NCBI GenBank assembly: GCA_012295275.1
Contig: CM022666.1
Coordinates: forward strand, 7,008,265 to 7,061,764
Source of the DNA: Chrysomallon squamiferum
Lineage: Eukaryota; Mollusca; Gastropoda; Neomphalida; Peltospiridae
DNA: 53,500 nt
Reading direction: 5' to 3'
Shown: positions 14,714-26,378 of the stretch, piece after piece
How positions within the stretch are numbered: position 1 is the first letter of the stretch
Layout: every line of letters starts with the position of its first letter
Position numbers and translations under genes: made by a program
Notes under the pieces: model-generated
Seen by the model: only the letters and a program-made list of their open reading frames with translations
What the model was told of the DNA's origin: nothing
Databases searched by the model: none

Positions 14714-14826
14714 GTAATAATAATAATAATAATAATAACAGTAATAATAACAGTAATAATATTAATAATAATAATAATAATAACAGTAGTAATAATAATA
14801 ACAACAACAGTAATAATAATAATAAA
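14467..14826. repeat. Long (AAT)n array with AAC/AGT variants
   Basis: About 360 bases of AAT triplets with interspersed AAC and AGT, giving stop-free Leu/Ile/Val-rich frames on both strands that are not genes. Confidence 0.97.
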
Positions 14827-16496
14827 TTCCACTGATACTGGTACATACACACTAAATGCCAACATCTGACAGAGACCAGTTTAACCTGTCTACAATCTGT
14901 AATAATTCACAACACAGACGGCAATGACAGACGCACAGACAAACTGTTGCAATCACTGACAAGCTGGATGATTAGTAGTACAAAGGATAAGAAGAAATGA
15001 GAATTAGGTCTGTTAATACAGGACATTTGCTGTATGTCGCAGACAGTTTTTCTCAAATTGCTGGCAATTATTGCACAAAATTAGGTCCATTCATGTAGCA
15101 CTTTCAGAACTGGACTGTAGTCATCAACAAGAATCACTGCAGAATTGAGTAGAGCTTGTAGAGGAATATGTAGAAGAATATTTTTGTGAAATGTAAAACA
15201 GAACTTGTAATTGTTAAAAAAGGTAGGGAACATGTTACAACTTTCAGAAACGACGAATTTTGTTAGAACTGTTGTGTAATCAAAATTCTCAGTACCATTA
15301 AAACAATCAGAATAGTGAGAACAACTGAAAACCAATTTAACTGTTAAATTACTGAAACCAGCGAAAAACAATGTGTTTGTTAGTAACCACTGGTACTGTA
15401 AAAAGCCAAAGATTTGAACTGTTGTACCATCAAAATTGCTAGAAGCACTTTAACTCTCTCCCTGTCTTTAAATGTATGTATACGTCTATTTATTTTTCTC
15501 TCGGGTTATCTGTTACTTTCTGATACATTCTCTCTCTCTCTGTGTGTCACTCACACTTTCTTTCTCTCACCCAAACATTCTTTTACATTCTCTCTTTCTG
15601 TCTCTTCCTCTCTCTCCCTCTAAGATTACACAGGTAGATTCAGTGAATCTCAACATATCTAAAAATACTGTAATTACGCTGAATCACCTTTCCTGTAATT
15701 ACTTCATCGCTGTATTAAAACACACATCTCAGAAAGCTATATATATATATATATATATAAGAAACTCACTGGCCAATTTTCTGTCACAGAAATCAATAAC
15801 CACACCTGTAGTTATGTATTCTGATACTGATTTGTTTACTTTTAGTGTCCTTTTAATGAAATTATTTTCTTTCGTGAACTTTTTGTCACAAATAGATCTC
15901 ATCTGACTGACATTCTTAAACATTTATTTACTTTTTACATATTCTTATCAGCCATTTCTTCATCACAAATTTAGTTTTAATATATTACCAGGATCATGAA
16001 CCCCTGTCAGTATAAACTTCTGTTTTATTTCTTTCCTTTTTTCTTTTCTTTCTTTTTTTTAACAGGATTCTACATTTTACAATATTAAATATAATTAAAA
16101 CAGTGATGATAAACTTGCTTCAGAAGTTTAGTGTGTTAAATTTGAGAAGATAAAACCAGGTTTTAAGATAATTCCTGTCAATTATTAAATATTTATAACA
16201 TGAACTTATGTAACCCTGACTAGTAATATATGGTTGTTGTGTCTAAATGTGCTGCTTACAGATAAACAAATAAATAAAAAATCCAAAATTTAAAAAAAAA
16301 AAAATTTGACTTAGTTAAATTTGTAAACTTACAGATAAAGAAAAAACAAGTTTTCTTCTTTTTAGGTTTTCATTATTTTAAAATTGATTTTCTTTTTCTC
16401 TTTTTCTCCAACTCTTCTTAGTGTTGTTTTATTTTTTATATATTTTTTTCGGGGTGGGGTCATTCTTCATCTACTTTCTCTTTTTCTCATATTTTG

Positions 16497-16497
<1 letters not shown>

Positions 16498-16551
<54 letters not shown>
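16498..16551. repeat. (CT)n microsatellite
   Basis: 54 bases of uninterrupted CT. Confidence 0.97.
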
Positions 16552-16555
<4 letters not shown>

Positions 16556-17181
16556 ATGCAGTAGATATATATTTACAAAAGAGTATGTAAATAAATAATA
16601 TTTTTATCAATATTGTTTTGTTTTTTTTTTTTATTTTTACTATCTTCAAGTGAATTCAAAGTTGATACTGTTTCATAATTCAGGTTACATGTGTGTATAA
16701 TATTTGTCAACTATTTTAGTAACAACATCATGACACCACACAGCAAGCCAATTTCTGTATAAATTATCTATTACAGCAACTATCATTGTCAAAACATAAA
16801 ATCATTTTTATTACTGTGTCACACCAATAAATCTTTATCAAAATATGAAACCACTTTTATTGTAATTTATTTATTTTAGCAATAATTGTAATAAAAACAC
16901 AATAATCACTATTATCACCAACATCGTAACTATCTGTTTCAGCAATAATCTTTATCAAAATGTAAATTCACTTTTATTATCAACAGTGTAATCATAACTG
17001 TAATTTTAGACTGTACATCAGGCTGCTGCAACTCTAAATTACCTGCTGAAACTAAATGTTTTTCTTTTTTCTTTTTTTTTTTTGTCTCAACCATTGATCA
17101 TGTGAACCTAGTGACACTAGGATTACATATGAACATCTACAAATCTAAATATAACTTGAATCAGCTTAAGAATTAATTAAG

Positions 17182-17323
17182 TTTTTTTTTTTTTTGTTGT
17201 TTTTTTTTTTTTTTTTTTTTTTTAAAGCTGATATATGGTTAGGGTTCTGTGAACTACTTTTTCTAAGTCTGGTCTTAAGCTATTTGTGTTCATTTTAATT
17301 AAATACTGGAACAAAATTAATAG

Positions 17324-17364
<41 letters not shown>
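17182..17364. repeat. Poly-T / 100-base spacer / poly-A block
   Basis: A T tract of about 42 bases (17182-17223, interrupted by GTTG) is followed by about 100 bases of unique sequence and a 39-base A tract (17326-17364). The two tracts are complementary and could pair around the spacer. Alternatively they could be the tails of two retroposed sequences in opposite directions. Confidence 0.8.
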
Positions 17365-17366
<2 letters not shown>

Positions 17367-17543
17367 AATGAAAAAAAAGAAACAAGAAATAAAGAAAAAA
17401 AGGAAACAAGAAATAAAGAAAAAAATAAAACAAATCTGAAAGTGAAATGATTTTCCCCATCTCATTTATTGATCAAAGATTTTATCTCTGTGACCAGCAA
17501 AACAGCTTGTCGTGTTTTTTTATTTTTATTACAAGCTTCAACG

Positions 17544-17735
17544 CCAAGGTAAAACGTGCGACCTACTTTCTTCGCAATTATTACTGTTTCTTTTTCTCAA
17601 TTCATTTGTGGTGAGCACCAAGGTAAAATGTCTGACCTATTTAATCATGCAATGTTTATTTTCTTTGTAAATTAGCTTACAAAATAAACAATGAATTTGC
17701 ACACACAGAGATTAATACATGACCTATTTTTTTTT
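17544..17735. repeat. Decayed tandem array, unit about 74-89 bp
   Basis: CCAAGGTAAAACGTGCGACCTACTTT at 17544 and CCAAGGTAAAATGTCTGACCTATTT at 17618 are clear copies 74 bases apart, quoted here in part only. A third GACCTATTT at 17723 marks a more decayed copy. Confidence 0.5.
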
Positions 17736-18107
17736 TTTTTTTTTTTTTTTTTTGGATAATTATCTTCCTTTCCTTTTTAATTAATTTCCTAATACTAAGT
17801 CAAATTTCTGTGCAACTAATGAAAACGGGATTTATCTGCTGAGAAAGCAAAAGTTTATGGATGGAAACAAAAATGTCAATGAAATCTAATGAAAAAAAAC
17901 CTGCTAGGATTCATGAGAAGTAAAAAAGACTTCTTATTCTGTCTGGTGTGGTAAAGATTCACAAGTCTGTTGAGATATGTTAATTAAAAAACGAAACCTG
18001 CTGATATAGAAATAATAAAAACTTGAGTAATTCCTTCTTCGTATGTTAGAAAGATTGTCTGAGGTGAAACACCTTTAACAAACAGCTTGCTTTGTAGAAT
18101 AAAGCAG

Positions 18108-18630
18108 CAGTGGCAGTCCTCCTAGTATATATGTTAATGGTGGGGAAATGTCACATGCAGTGTTTACATAGTGGCAGTCCTCTTGATTGCGACTTCTTTT
18201 TAAAGTTATATTTCCTTAGTATGTAGTCAGATCTCTCTGTGATAGCCATGCTTTAGACAAAACAGAAATAACTGTGCTTGTCATCCAGAGTAAAAAATAA
18301 AATAAAATAAAACCTATTGGTTGTCATAAAGAATTAAAATATTAAATCCCAATGCAGTTGTAATAAACAGGTTGTTGTAATACCGAGTCAGAGTCTCACC
18401 GACTGACATAAAATGTTATAAAACTCCACTGTGGAGGAGAGAAGTTATTGATATTTGTCACAGACACATAAAAGCATGTACATGTTAAAAACGAAATGCA
18501 ACATGCACCATTAAATCGGATCACTTTCCAGATTAGTTTCATCATTGTTCATGCAGACATGCTGATGAAATATATAGCTTTTATTGTCTTCTTGATGGCC
18601 AGTCTTATAGGGCAATCTTTATACACAAGT
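18108..18630. other. Flank of the 35-bp array with scattered unit remnants
   Basis: Isolated GTGGCAGTCCTC motifs near 18109 and 18171 match the core of the array that follows, in otherwise non-repetitive sequence. They look like outlying, decayed units. Confidence 0.5.
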
Positions 18631-18644
18631 TGATGAAATATAGC

Positions 18645-19021
18645 ATAGCGGCAGTCCTCGTGAGTTACATTGTAACATAGCATGGTGGCAGAGCTCATGA
18701 CACAACCTGTAACAGTACGGTGGCAGTCCTCATGACACAAGCTGTAACAATACGGTGGCAGTCCTCATGACACAACCTGTAACAGTATGGTGGCAGTCCT
18801 CATGAGTTAAACTGTAACATAGCATCATGGCAGTCCTCATGACGCAATATGTAACAGTACGGTGGCAGTCCTCATGACACAACCTGTAACAGTACGGTGG
18901 CAGTCCTCATGATGCAAAGTGTAACAGTACGGTGGCAGTCCTCATGAGTTAAACTGTAACATAGCATCATGGCAGTCCTCATGACGCAATATGTAACAGT
19001 ACGGTGGCAGTCCTCATGACA
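18645..19021. repeat. Minisatellite, 35/37-bp units in a 142-bp higher-order repeat
   Basis: Units run from GGCAGTCCTCATGA through GTAACAGTACGGT. The standard unit is 35 bp; a variant with GAGTTAAACTGTAACATAGC is 37 bp. The variant recurs at 18662, 18804 and 18946, exactly 142 bases apart each time (37 + 35 + 35 + 35), so three four-unit blocks are present, the last truncated. Units abut without spacers, so this is not a CRISPR-like array. The minus-strand open frames (HEDCHRTVT repeats) are by-products. Confidence 0.95.
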
Positions 19022-19030
19022 GCATACCTC

Positions 19031-19400
19031 TTTCTTAGCTAACGTCTTTCTTACATAATGAATATGGCAATGTTGATGGCAATGAAATATAATATTAATA
19101 ACAGTGACAGATTTCTTTCTAGGCTGATACCTTTCTTGTATAACACGTTTGGGAAGAAATATATCATTATTTGTGTCCTTGATGGGAAAAAGCTCTTTCT
19201 GTGGTAATTCCTCATTTAAGTGCATGTGTCGAGATAAAATGTTATATTAACATAATCTGCAGTGGAAAATATCTTTCTAGGGTAATTTCTTCCTAATGTT
19301 CAGATGAAATGTATGATAGAGGATAGTGGCATATCTCCCTGTTAGATAATTTCTGTCTCGTGTAAGATAAGGGGGAATGAAATGTAACTTAGTATCATTT
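19031..19400. repeat. Decayed tandem array, unit about 80 bp
   Basis: TTTCTTAGCTAACG, TTTCTAGGCTGATAC, TTTCTGTGGTAATTCC and TTTCTAGGGTAATTTC occur at 19031, 19116, 19196 and 19274 (spacing 85, 80, 78), with a further CCCTGTTAGATAATTTC near 19336. Each is followed by an ATGAAATRTA/GATAAAATGT-like segment. It directly follows the 35-bp array. Confidence 0.6.
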
Positions 19401-19437
19401 GTAGTGCAAAGTTTTCTTGATGGCAAAATGTACACAC

Positions 19438-19600
19438 AGACACACACACACACACACACAAAACACACTAATGAGAAGGAAATAAATAACATACTAATCT
19501 ATAATCAAGTAAATTGAAATCTTCTTGATGGTAAACCACTTCCTTGAAAAAAAAAAAAAAAAAAAAGAATTTCTGAAATGACTTCAACTGAACAAAAATA

Positions 19601-19635
<35 letters not shown>

Positions 19636-19640
19636 ATATA
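19438..19640. repeat. (CA)n, poly-A and (AAAT)n microsatellites
   Basis: (CA)n lies at 19438-19461, an A-run at 19546-19566 and (AAAT)n at 19596-19638, with short unique spacers. Confidence 0.9.
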
Positions 19641-19689
19641 ATAAACAATTGTTTTGTGACACGACTAAAGGGCACCAATAAAAAAAAAT

Positions 19690-19930
19690 GTATCGTTAAC
19701 CAAATCCTGGATGCTAGACATTGGCTAATGCTGTGATTAAGACATCAGAAGAAATTCTCGACAATTTCCTTGATCAGCAGGGAATCTATAGCATGTGTCT
19801 TCATGCAGACAGGAAAACAAATACCACAGCCTTTGACAAAAGAGGAAACAGCCCTGTGGGTGTACTGAGAATTGATCCAGCAATCTCTCCAGCCTCGGGC
19901 TGCTTCTCTAACTACTGTTTGTGTCCATGA
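19690..19930 (-). mobile_element. Possible tRNA-derived SINE
   Basis: Read on the minus strand, TAGTTAGAGAAGCAGCCCG resembles a tRNA D-arm/A-box region, and GGATCAATTCTCAGTA about 35 bases further resembles a B box. The remaining roughly 170 bases would be the tRNA-unrelated body. A similar B-box-like string occurs near 751. The 69-residue plus-strand frame across it matches nothing I recognise. I saw no clear target duplication, so the element call is tentative. Confidence 0.35.
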
Positions 19931-21293
19931 TCGTTAATAATAAGTAGAAGATAAAGAAGAGAAAGAAAGAAAAAAAAAAAAAGGAAAAAAATCTGACGGC
20001 AATGTACAAAGATAGGAAGGGTAATTGAAAGAGTGAAGGATATAAAGAATAGTGTGAGAGAGAGAGAGAGGGAAGACAGAGAGAAAGAGAGGGAAGACAG
20101 ACAGAAAGAGGAGAGTGAAGAGGAGAGGGGAGAGATTGACAGAACACATAGAAAGAGAAGGAGAGATATACAAAAATGAAGCACATGGAACCATGCACTG
20201 AGATAAACAGAGATAGCAGATAAAGAATTAGTGACAAGGCAAAAGAAAAAAAAAAAAAAAAAAAAAAAATAAGTCACCGAGATAAAGATGAATGATTCTG
20301 ACACAGATGATCAAACCATTAGCCAAAACTATTTTTATTTAATACACTACTGTCCCAATTTCCACACAGACAAAGGTAAATAGCTTAAAGATTTTAAAAA
20401 ATAAAAAAAAAAAAAAAAAAAAAAAAAAAGTTATTTTCCCTTTTTCTGTTGGACACATTCAAGTGGTGGTTGGATGTTATTCTGAGCTGTATCTTGTTAT
20501 CAGTGGAGATTTGTCCACACAGACACTGACACAGACAATGAGAAAGGATTATTCTTAATGTTACAACACGTCTTGCTGCTGTTGGCAGTTAAAAATATTC
20601 CTCTTAATACCCTTCATCTGGACAGCTTCTTCCTGGAATGTCTCTTAACACTGTCTCAGCTCAGGGTTAGTGATATCAGATTCCAATGGACAGGAGGAAT
20701 AGGAATAATAATAATCAGAAGAAGAAGAAGAATACATAAAATAAATATAATAGTTACTAGTTGTAGTTGTAGTAATAATATTCAACAGATCCATCAGGAA
20801 TAATAATACAGGTTATTGTAATGATAATTGAACAAAACCCATCAAAATACAAGTTATGAAATATAAATAAATCAATGTTAAGGAGTTTTATATATTTATG
20901 TAATAGAAAAAAGCAAGAACAAAACAAAGAAAAATATTCAAGTTCTAAAGTAAAGATAAAAGCTTGCAAAAAGTAATTAATTTAGAAAGAAAAAATGCAA
21001 AGTAAAATTAAAAAAAAAAAAAAAAACACCTAATTTCCTTACTCTTATTTCAAATTGTTTCTTTATTAATTCAGTGAATGTTTTCTGAAATATTACCAGG
21101 AATAATGATTTAATGAACAGAGGACATTACTTTGGCTGTCATCCTCTGTATCTGAGAATTAACTATCTAAATTAAGCCAGCATTTTTTATAATTAAAATC
21201 ACAAAACGCTGGAGAAAAAAACAACTCTGTTTGATCAGAGAACGGTTCATGATAGATATTTCTGCAATGAATGTAATAATGATGGCAGAAGAA

Positions 21294-21345
21294 GTTTTTT
21301 TGCGGCCTTGTCAATCGCTAATTAATACCTGCAGCAAAACGCGTT
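21294..21345. promoter_or_regulatory. Candidate conserved non-coding island (very tentative)
   Basis: Unusually balanced, non-repetitive sequence containing GCGGCC, TCAATCG, CTAATTAATA and CTGCAG close together between two T-rich runs. TAATTA-type cores are typical homeodomain binding sites. This is composition-based inference; conservation cannot be assessed here. Confidence 0.2.
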
Positions 21346-21581
21346 TTTTTATTTTTTTTTCCTTGTTGCCTTCAGGACTGAAAGAGATCAAAAAGTCAGA
21401 GTAATTTAAAGTAATGCTGTAGACAAGTATGCAGCACTTTGTGTACAATATCATATGCTTTATGCACTTATAGTTGCACTACTTGTAGACAGAAATGTGG
21501 ACACAAGACAAGCAAAAAAAAAAAAAAAAAAAAGAAAGTATGGCAGAAAGTTGGAGAAAGTCAAAACTATGTGAATATAGC

Positions 21582-21612
<31 letters not shown>

Positions 21613-22373
21613 ATGGTGTATTTTTTTCGTTGTACATCTCTGGAAATATAGACTGTAAAATCAGAGTAGAAGGTTTAATCTTTACTGTGTCACATAAAAT
21701 ATATGGTTCGTTTAGGTTTATACTGACAGCTTTCTCGAAGGCTTACCAGACTTTTATGCTGTGAAGTGGCAGTGTTTAATCAAATCATGCTTTTAACAAC
21801 TTAAAAAAATCACCTAAAAAAAACCTAAAAAAACCACTAAAAAAAAAACCTAACATTTTTGCACTGTGACTGTCCTATTCAACTTAACCATCAGATCAAG
21901 AGTAGTAATCTGGAACTTTTAAATTTTGTATTAGTGTAATCTAATAGAAAATAATAAAAAGCATGAATATTATCTAGAATTTTTTAATGTGAATTTTTAT
22001 TTTTAAATCTTAGTCAATCTGAAACTTAATTTTGAAAAAAAAAAAAAAGGAGAAACCCCCACCCCAAAACTGCAATCTTTTAGATGAAGTGAGCAAAATG
22101 ATAACAAAATTTGTGGTCCATATTTCTTTTTTATTTAGCCAGTGCATGATCATATAGTGAGGACGATAAAATGTACACTAATGGAAAAATACTATTCAGT
22201 ATGGCTGCTGATTAATATATCGTGATATCACATATCTGTATTTTACCTTTAAGCTAAAAGCATTAAGAAATAATTCCAAAACATTAGAGTAATTTTTTAT
22301 TTTATTTTATTTTTTTTTTTGTTATCTTTTTTGGTTTTGCTCCCACTTACACTGATAATCAGGTTACAAAAAA

Positions 22374-22432
22374 ATATATATATATACACCCACACCCACA
22401 CACCCACACATACATACACCCACCCCTACTTA
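22374..22432. repeat. (TA)n and CACCC/CA-rich microsatellite
   Basis: A short (TA)n run is followed by degenerate ACACCCAC and ACATACAC units. Confidence 0.85.
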
Positions 22433-22643
22433 TTACATAATAGTCCTTGTCAAGCAGAAGAAAGAAGAGTGTAAGAACACTGTTTTCTAAAAGTATTGTA
22501 CACAGCTCTGGCAGTGTTGACTGTGTTCAGTGGGAATGCTGGTCTCTGCTGGGAATAGTGATAGCGAGATGACCATTATGTGCAGCTAAAAGGTCTTGTA
22601 AGATGAACACTGTATATATAAAACAGGTGTAAAAGATACATAC

Positions 22644-22846
22644 ACAGAGAGAGAGAGAGAGGAAGAGAGGAGAGAGAGAGAGAGAGAGGAGAGAGAGATG
22701 AGAGAGAGAAAGAGAGAGAGAGAGAGGGGAAAAATGAAACATAAAGAGAGAGAGAGGGAGGGAGGGATAAAGAGAGAGAGAGGGAGGGAGATGGAGAGAG
22801 AGAAAAAGAGACAGAGACAGAAAGAGAAAGAGAAAGAGAGCAGGAG
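22644..22846. repeat. GA-rich microsatellite (about 200 bp)
   Basis: Polypurine sequence made of (GA)n broken by GGAGG, AAAGAG and GAGACAG variants. Confidence 0.95.
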
Positions 22847-25482
22847 AGAAATATCTTTTGTCAATTACCTATGAAAATAATATCCATTAGAATTCAGTAA
22901 ATGTTTAGTAATCTTGTCATTTAAAAATTATTTAAAGAAAAAAAACAGAACAGAGACAGATAACAAAAGAAACAAAGAAAAAGGCAGAGAGATATTTATT
23001 TAAACACAACAGATATACTAATTCTATAAATTAAACACACAAACAATTTATGTTATGTACAAAACAGAAGAATAAAAATAATTCAGTATGTAGCAAAATG
23101 CACAAGCAAGTAGAATCCAGTTAGTAAAATGAAGATTAGAGTGAATGAAATGGAGAAAAAAGTCTCACATTAATTCAATATAACATTATACTAATGCAAG
23201 AGAAACAGAAAACATTTCCGACAGTTACAATACATCACTGGAACTGTTCAGTCACTTGACAATATTAATTATTAATTGAACGAGTTTTCTAGTCAAGTCA
23301 ACAACAGAACCATTAAATAGACATTCACTTGTTGTTGTTTTTTAATACTGGGAGGAATTACAGATTTTCTTATAAAATGTAATTAGAAATTATAAAAAAA
23401 AAAAAAAAAAATGTGATAGAAAGATTAATATAGTCAGACTTTATGTGTGAAACAAAAGTAAGAGTGTGTAAAAGAGATAATAAATAATAGGTTCTAAGTA
23501 CTTTGGTACAAAAGTAAGAAGATAGATAGGTATGTAGATAGGTAGATAAACAGATGTTTCTTTAATGTGCATGTGTATATGTGTGTGAGTATGTGTGTAT
23601 GTGTACGTTATGTATTTATGTTTATGTATGTATTTATGCAAGAAAGTAGGTATGAATATGTGTGTGTGTGTGCATGCGTGTAAAAAGGTACTTACTTACA
23701 TACACATGTACAACTGGATAAATCAACATACGTATAATGCTGTATACAAACATCTATTATCAACACACACACCTCATCAACTCTCAGACCTAATCGTACT
23801 GCTCAAATAACAAGATTATGGATAACGATGGTCAAGCTGGACACTGGCCTTGAATGACCACTAGCTGAGAATGTGCTGTGAAAAGCACCCGACTGAGTGA
23901 AAGTGGTCGTCCAACCAGTTAACTGCTAATGGATGTTAACAGGTGATAATTACCGTCCAGCTCGTTAGTTTAATTAGTGATGTCACATGCATGCTACACC
24001 CCCTGTATCTGTCAGAATGCAAACCTCTTACACCTATCAAAATATCACATACACAGATATGTATGCACATACACAAATAACATATAACATGAGCACACAC
24101 ATACACCACTCAACAAAAAATAATGTATTTTTTATTAATATAAAATATTAGAGTATTACACTATTTAAGTTTGATGGGTTTTTGTCACATACACACACAC
24201 ACACGCACATGCACACATTTTTTCATTAACCTATTTTATTTTGACTTTTCCTCTGTACTGCAAATCACAGAGACAAAAGAAAAGCAGTAAATATTAATCT
24301 GCTTGTTTATTTAATATACTGAAACATTTCCTTTGTTCTCACTTCTAATCCAATTATTTTTTACGATGCATAAATACAATCTTTTGTTTTTGATTTTGAT
24401 TATTTTTAATCTAAATTTTCTTTGTAATTCATAAACACATACACATACTTTGTTGTTTTAATTTTTATATTTTTTTAATTTATTTATTATTATTTCTTTT
24501 TAATTATTATTATTATTATTATTATTATTATTTTATTTATTATTATTATTTTCTTTTTTTTTTAACATTTATTTATCTATGTCACATTTGGAACATTTTT
24601 TTTAATCATCTTTTCCATTTTCATACATAAATACACATTCATCTTTTATCAAAACAAAAAGTTATTTTATAAACCTTTTTATTACCATCTTCCACTGGTT
24701 ATTAAAAAAAGTAGAATAAAAATGAATATGACATTTATTAATAAAATATTTACTCAGATATTCAAACCAGTGGCAAGAAATATTAATCCACTGATAATAA
24801 TGTTCAAAAGAACAATACTTGAGAAATGGACACAGACACAGACACACACACACACACACACACCCTCACATAAAATGTTGTAGTCCATTTAATGACAATG
24901 AAGATTTAGAAAGTTTTAATGTGTATCTGTGTTTTTACGGCTAAATGTGTCCACAAGCTTATGTATTTATTCAAAAGATTTACATACTGAAAACAGAATT
25001 CTGTGAGTATGAGTTGTGTGTGTGTGTGTGAACTGTGTGTTTGTGTGTGTGTACTGTGAGAGTGTGTGTGTGTGTGTGTGTGTGTACTGTGTGAGTGTGT
25101 GTGTGTGTGTAATTAACTAACAGAGTGAAAGAAAGAAGCAGAAAAAGAAAACGACAGCGAAAACGTCTGTGTAAATGACTGTGGAAAAACAGAGAAATAA
25201 AGAAAACCCAATATGGATTATTTTTATCGACAGCAAAGATTGTTTTAAATGCAAAACTTCCTACATTGTACAATATTAACCTTTGATAAACCAGAAAAAA
25301 ACACTGCAGAGTCTAGAACAGGAGAATAAGTGAGAAAATGCACTGACAACTATTGGAAACTGATTATAAATGATGTCAGGAAGGAGTAATAAAACAAAAC
25401 AAATCTGTTTTTCTTTTACAGCTCCAGACTTACAGACATCTAAACCTTTCCTCTTCTTTGACTTCAATAAAAATGTGGTTGG

Positions 25483-25514
<32 letters not shown>

Positions 25515-25832
25515 ACAGAAGAAAGAAAAAGCTTGAAATCAATCTGTCTGTACAAATGTGACAATGCAGAGAAAACAAATTAGCAACATAAAACAAATGT
25601 GAATTATTTTCTCGTAGGTCGCATTTTGAAGACTTTCATTTAATTAGTGGCAGTCAGATATGTTTATTTCTTATAAATCATGTCCGCTGCCATGATCTCC
25701 TCATTAGAAGAACATATTCTTTTTTTAGTGTCAGCAGTTTTTATCTATTTACTTCTTAATGACATCTGCTTCCAATACCCTTTTAATAGCCCAACATCTT
25801 ATGCATCTGCTGTTACTGCTACTGCTATGCCT
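22847..25832. other. Non-coding stretch upstream of the receptor exon
   Basis: GT-rich sequence lies at 23575-23690, CA patches at 24186-24218 and 24838-24863, ATT/T-rich sequence at 24475-24570, GT/TGTGAG tracts at 25014-25112, and a long A-run at about 25483-25511. The first two transmembrane segments of the receptor would be expected upstream on the plus strand, but no exon encoding them was recognised here or further left. Confidence 0.5.
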
Positions 25833-26002
25833 CATCATACTACTACTACTACTACTACTATTATTATTATTATTTTTATTGTTATTATTATTGTTGTTGT
25901 TGTTTGTTATTGTTGTTAAATTTTTTTATTATTAAACTTACTATCATTATTATTTTTATTGTTGTTGTTTTTATTGTTAAATTTTTTTTATTAAACTTAC
26001 TA

Positions 26003-26040
<38 letters not shown>

Positions 26041-26201
26041 GCTATTGTTATTGTTGTTAATTTTTTTTATTAAACTTACTATTATTATTATTATTATTAT
26101 TGCTATTGTTATTGTTGTTAAATTTTTTATTAAACTTACTATCATTATCATTATTATTATTGTTGTTGTTGCTGTTGTTAAATTCTTTATTAAACTTACT
26201 A

Positions 26202-26248
<47 letters not shown>

Positions 26249-26370
26249 GCTATTGTTATTATTGTTAAATTCTTTATTAAACTTACTATCATTATTATTA
26301 TTGTTGTTGCTGTTGTTACTGTCGTTAACTTCTATATTAAACTTACTACTATTATTATTATTATTGCTGT
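25833..26370 (+). repeat. ATT-rich tandem array abutting the receptor splice acceptor
   Basis: After pure ACT and ATT runs (25833-25900), a compound unit repeats about nine times: TTAAACTTACTATCATT, then (ATT)n of variable length, then TTGTTATTGTTGTTAAATTTTTTA. Variation between copies is mostly in the ATT count. The array ends about eight bases before the AG acceptor, so it supplies the T-rich acceptor tract. One plus-strand frame stays open through the whole array into the exon, which explains the misleading 839-codon open frame. The array is intronic. Confidence 0.9.
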
Positions 26371-26378
26371 AATTGCAG
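26371..26378 (+). promoter_or_regulatory. Splice acceptor of the receptor's last exon
   Basis: AATTGCAG precedes the exon. The downstream frame begins two bases into a glycine codon (G|GT), so the upstream exon should end with one base of a split codon. Receptor homology starts immediately after it (FFPMDAELC). Confidence 0.85.

Larger units (their letters stand above)
14827..18107. other. Non-coding stretch with decayed arrays, CT tract and long homopolymers
   Basis: No exon was recognised. A pair of related segments (TGTTGTGTAATCAAAATTCTC near 15270 and TGTTGTACCATCAAAATTGCT near 15419) suggests an old duplication. (CT)n-rich sequence lies at 15440-15622 and (TA)n at 15739-15760. Segments near 16790, 16837 and 16948 share ATCTTTATCAAAATRT and CACTTTTATT motifs, another decayed array. 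Confidence 0.55.
19931..22640. other. Non-coding stretch with GA tract, long homopolymers and unique islands
   Basis: Degenerate GA-rich sequence lies at 20055-20160. A-runs lie at 20247-20269 and 20402-20429. Complementary runs, poly-A at 21513-21532 and poly-T at 21588-21612, lie about 55 bases apart. Unique islands at 20450-20720 and 21100-21345 have mixed composition but no frame I recognise. Confidence 0.55.

Noticed and set aside
14493-14865. Poly-Leu/poly-Ile frames of about 120 codons
   Set aside because: Pure translation of the (AAT)n microsatellite on either strand.
15081-15371. 96-codon minus-strand frame (MFFAGFSNLTVKLVFS)
   Set aside because: No recognisable domain, and the region shows decayed duplication; most likely chance.
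18645-19021. CRISPR-like array
   Set aside because: Units abut with no unique spacers, and the genome is animal.
18549-19225. Cys/His-rich repeated minus-strand peptides (HEDCHRTVT), zinc-finger-like at first glance
   Set aside because: Translation of the 35-bp minisatellite; C and H spacing follows the repeat and there is no zinc-finger linker or exon structure.
20558-20803. 81-codon frame starting MLQHVLLLLAV, signal-peptide-like
   Set aside because: No family match that I recognise, the tail runs into AAT/AGA repeats, and nothing supports an exon or a full gene.
25904-26378. Open frame of 158 codons fused upstream of the receptor homology, with Leu/Ile/Val runs
   Set aside because: It translates an ATT-rich tandem array in which stop codons happen to be missing. 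A proper acceptor (TTGCAG) lies at the exact start of receptor homology, so this is intron.
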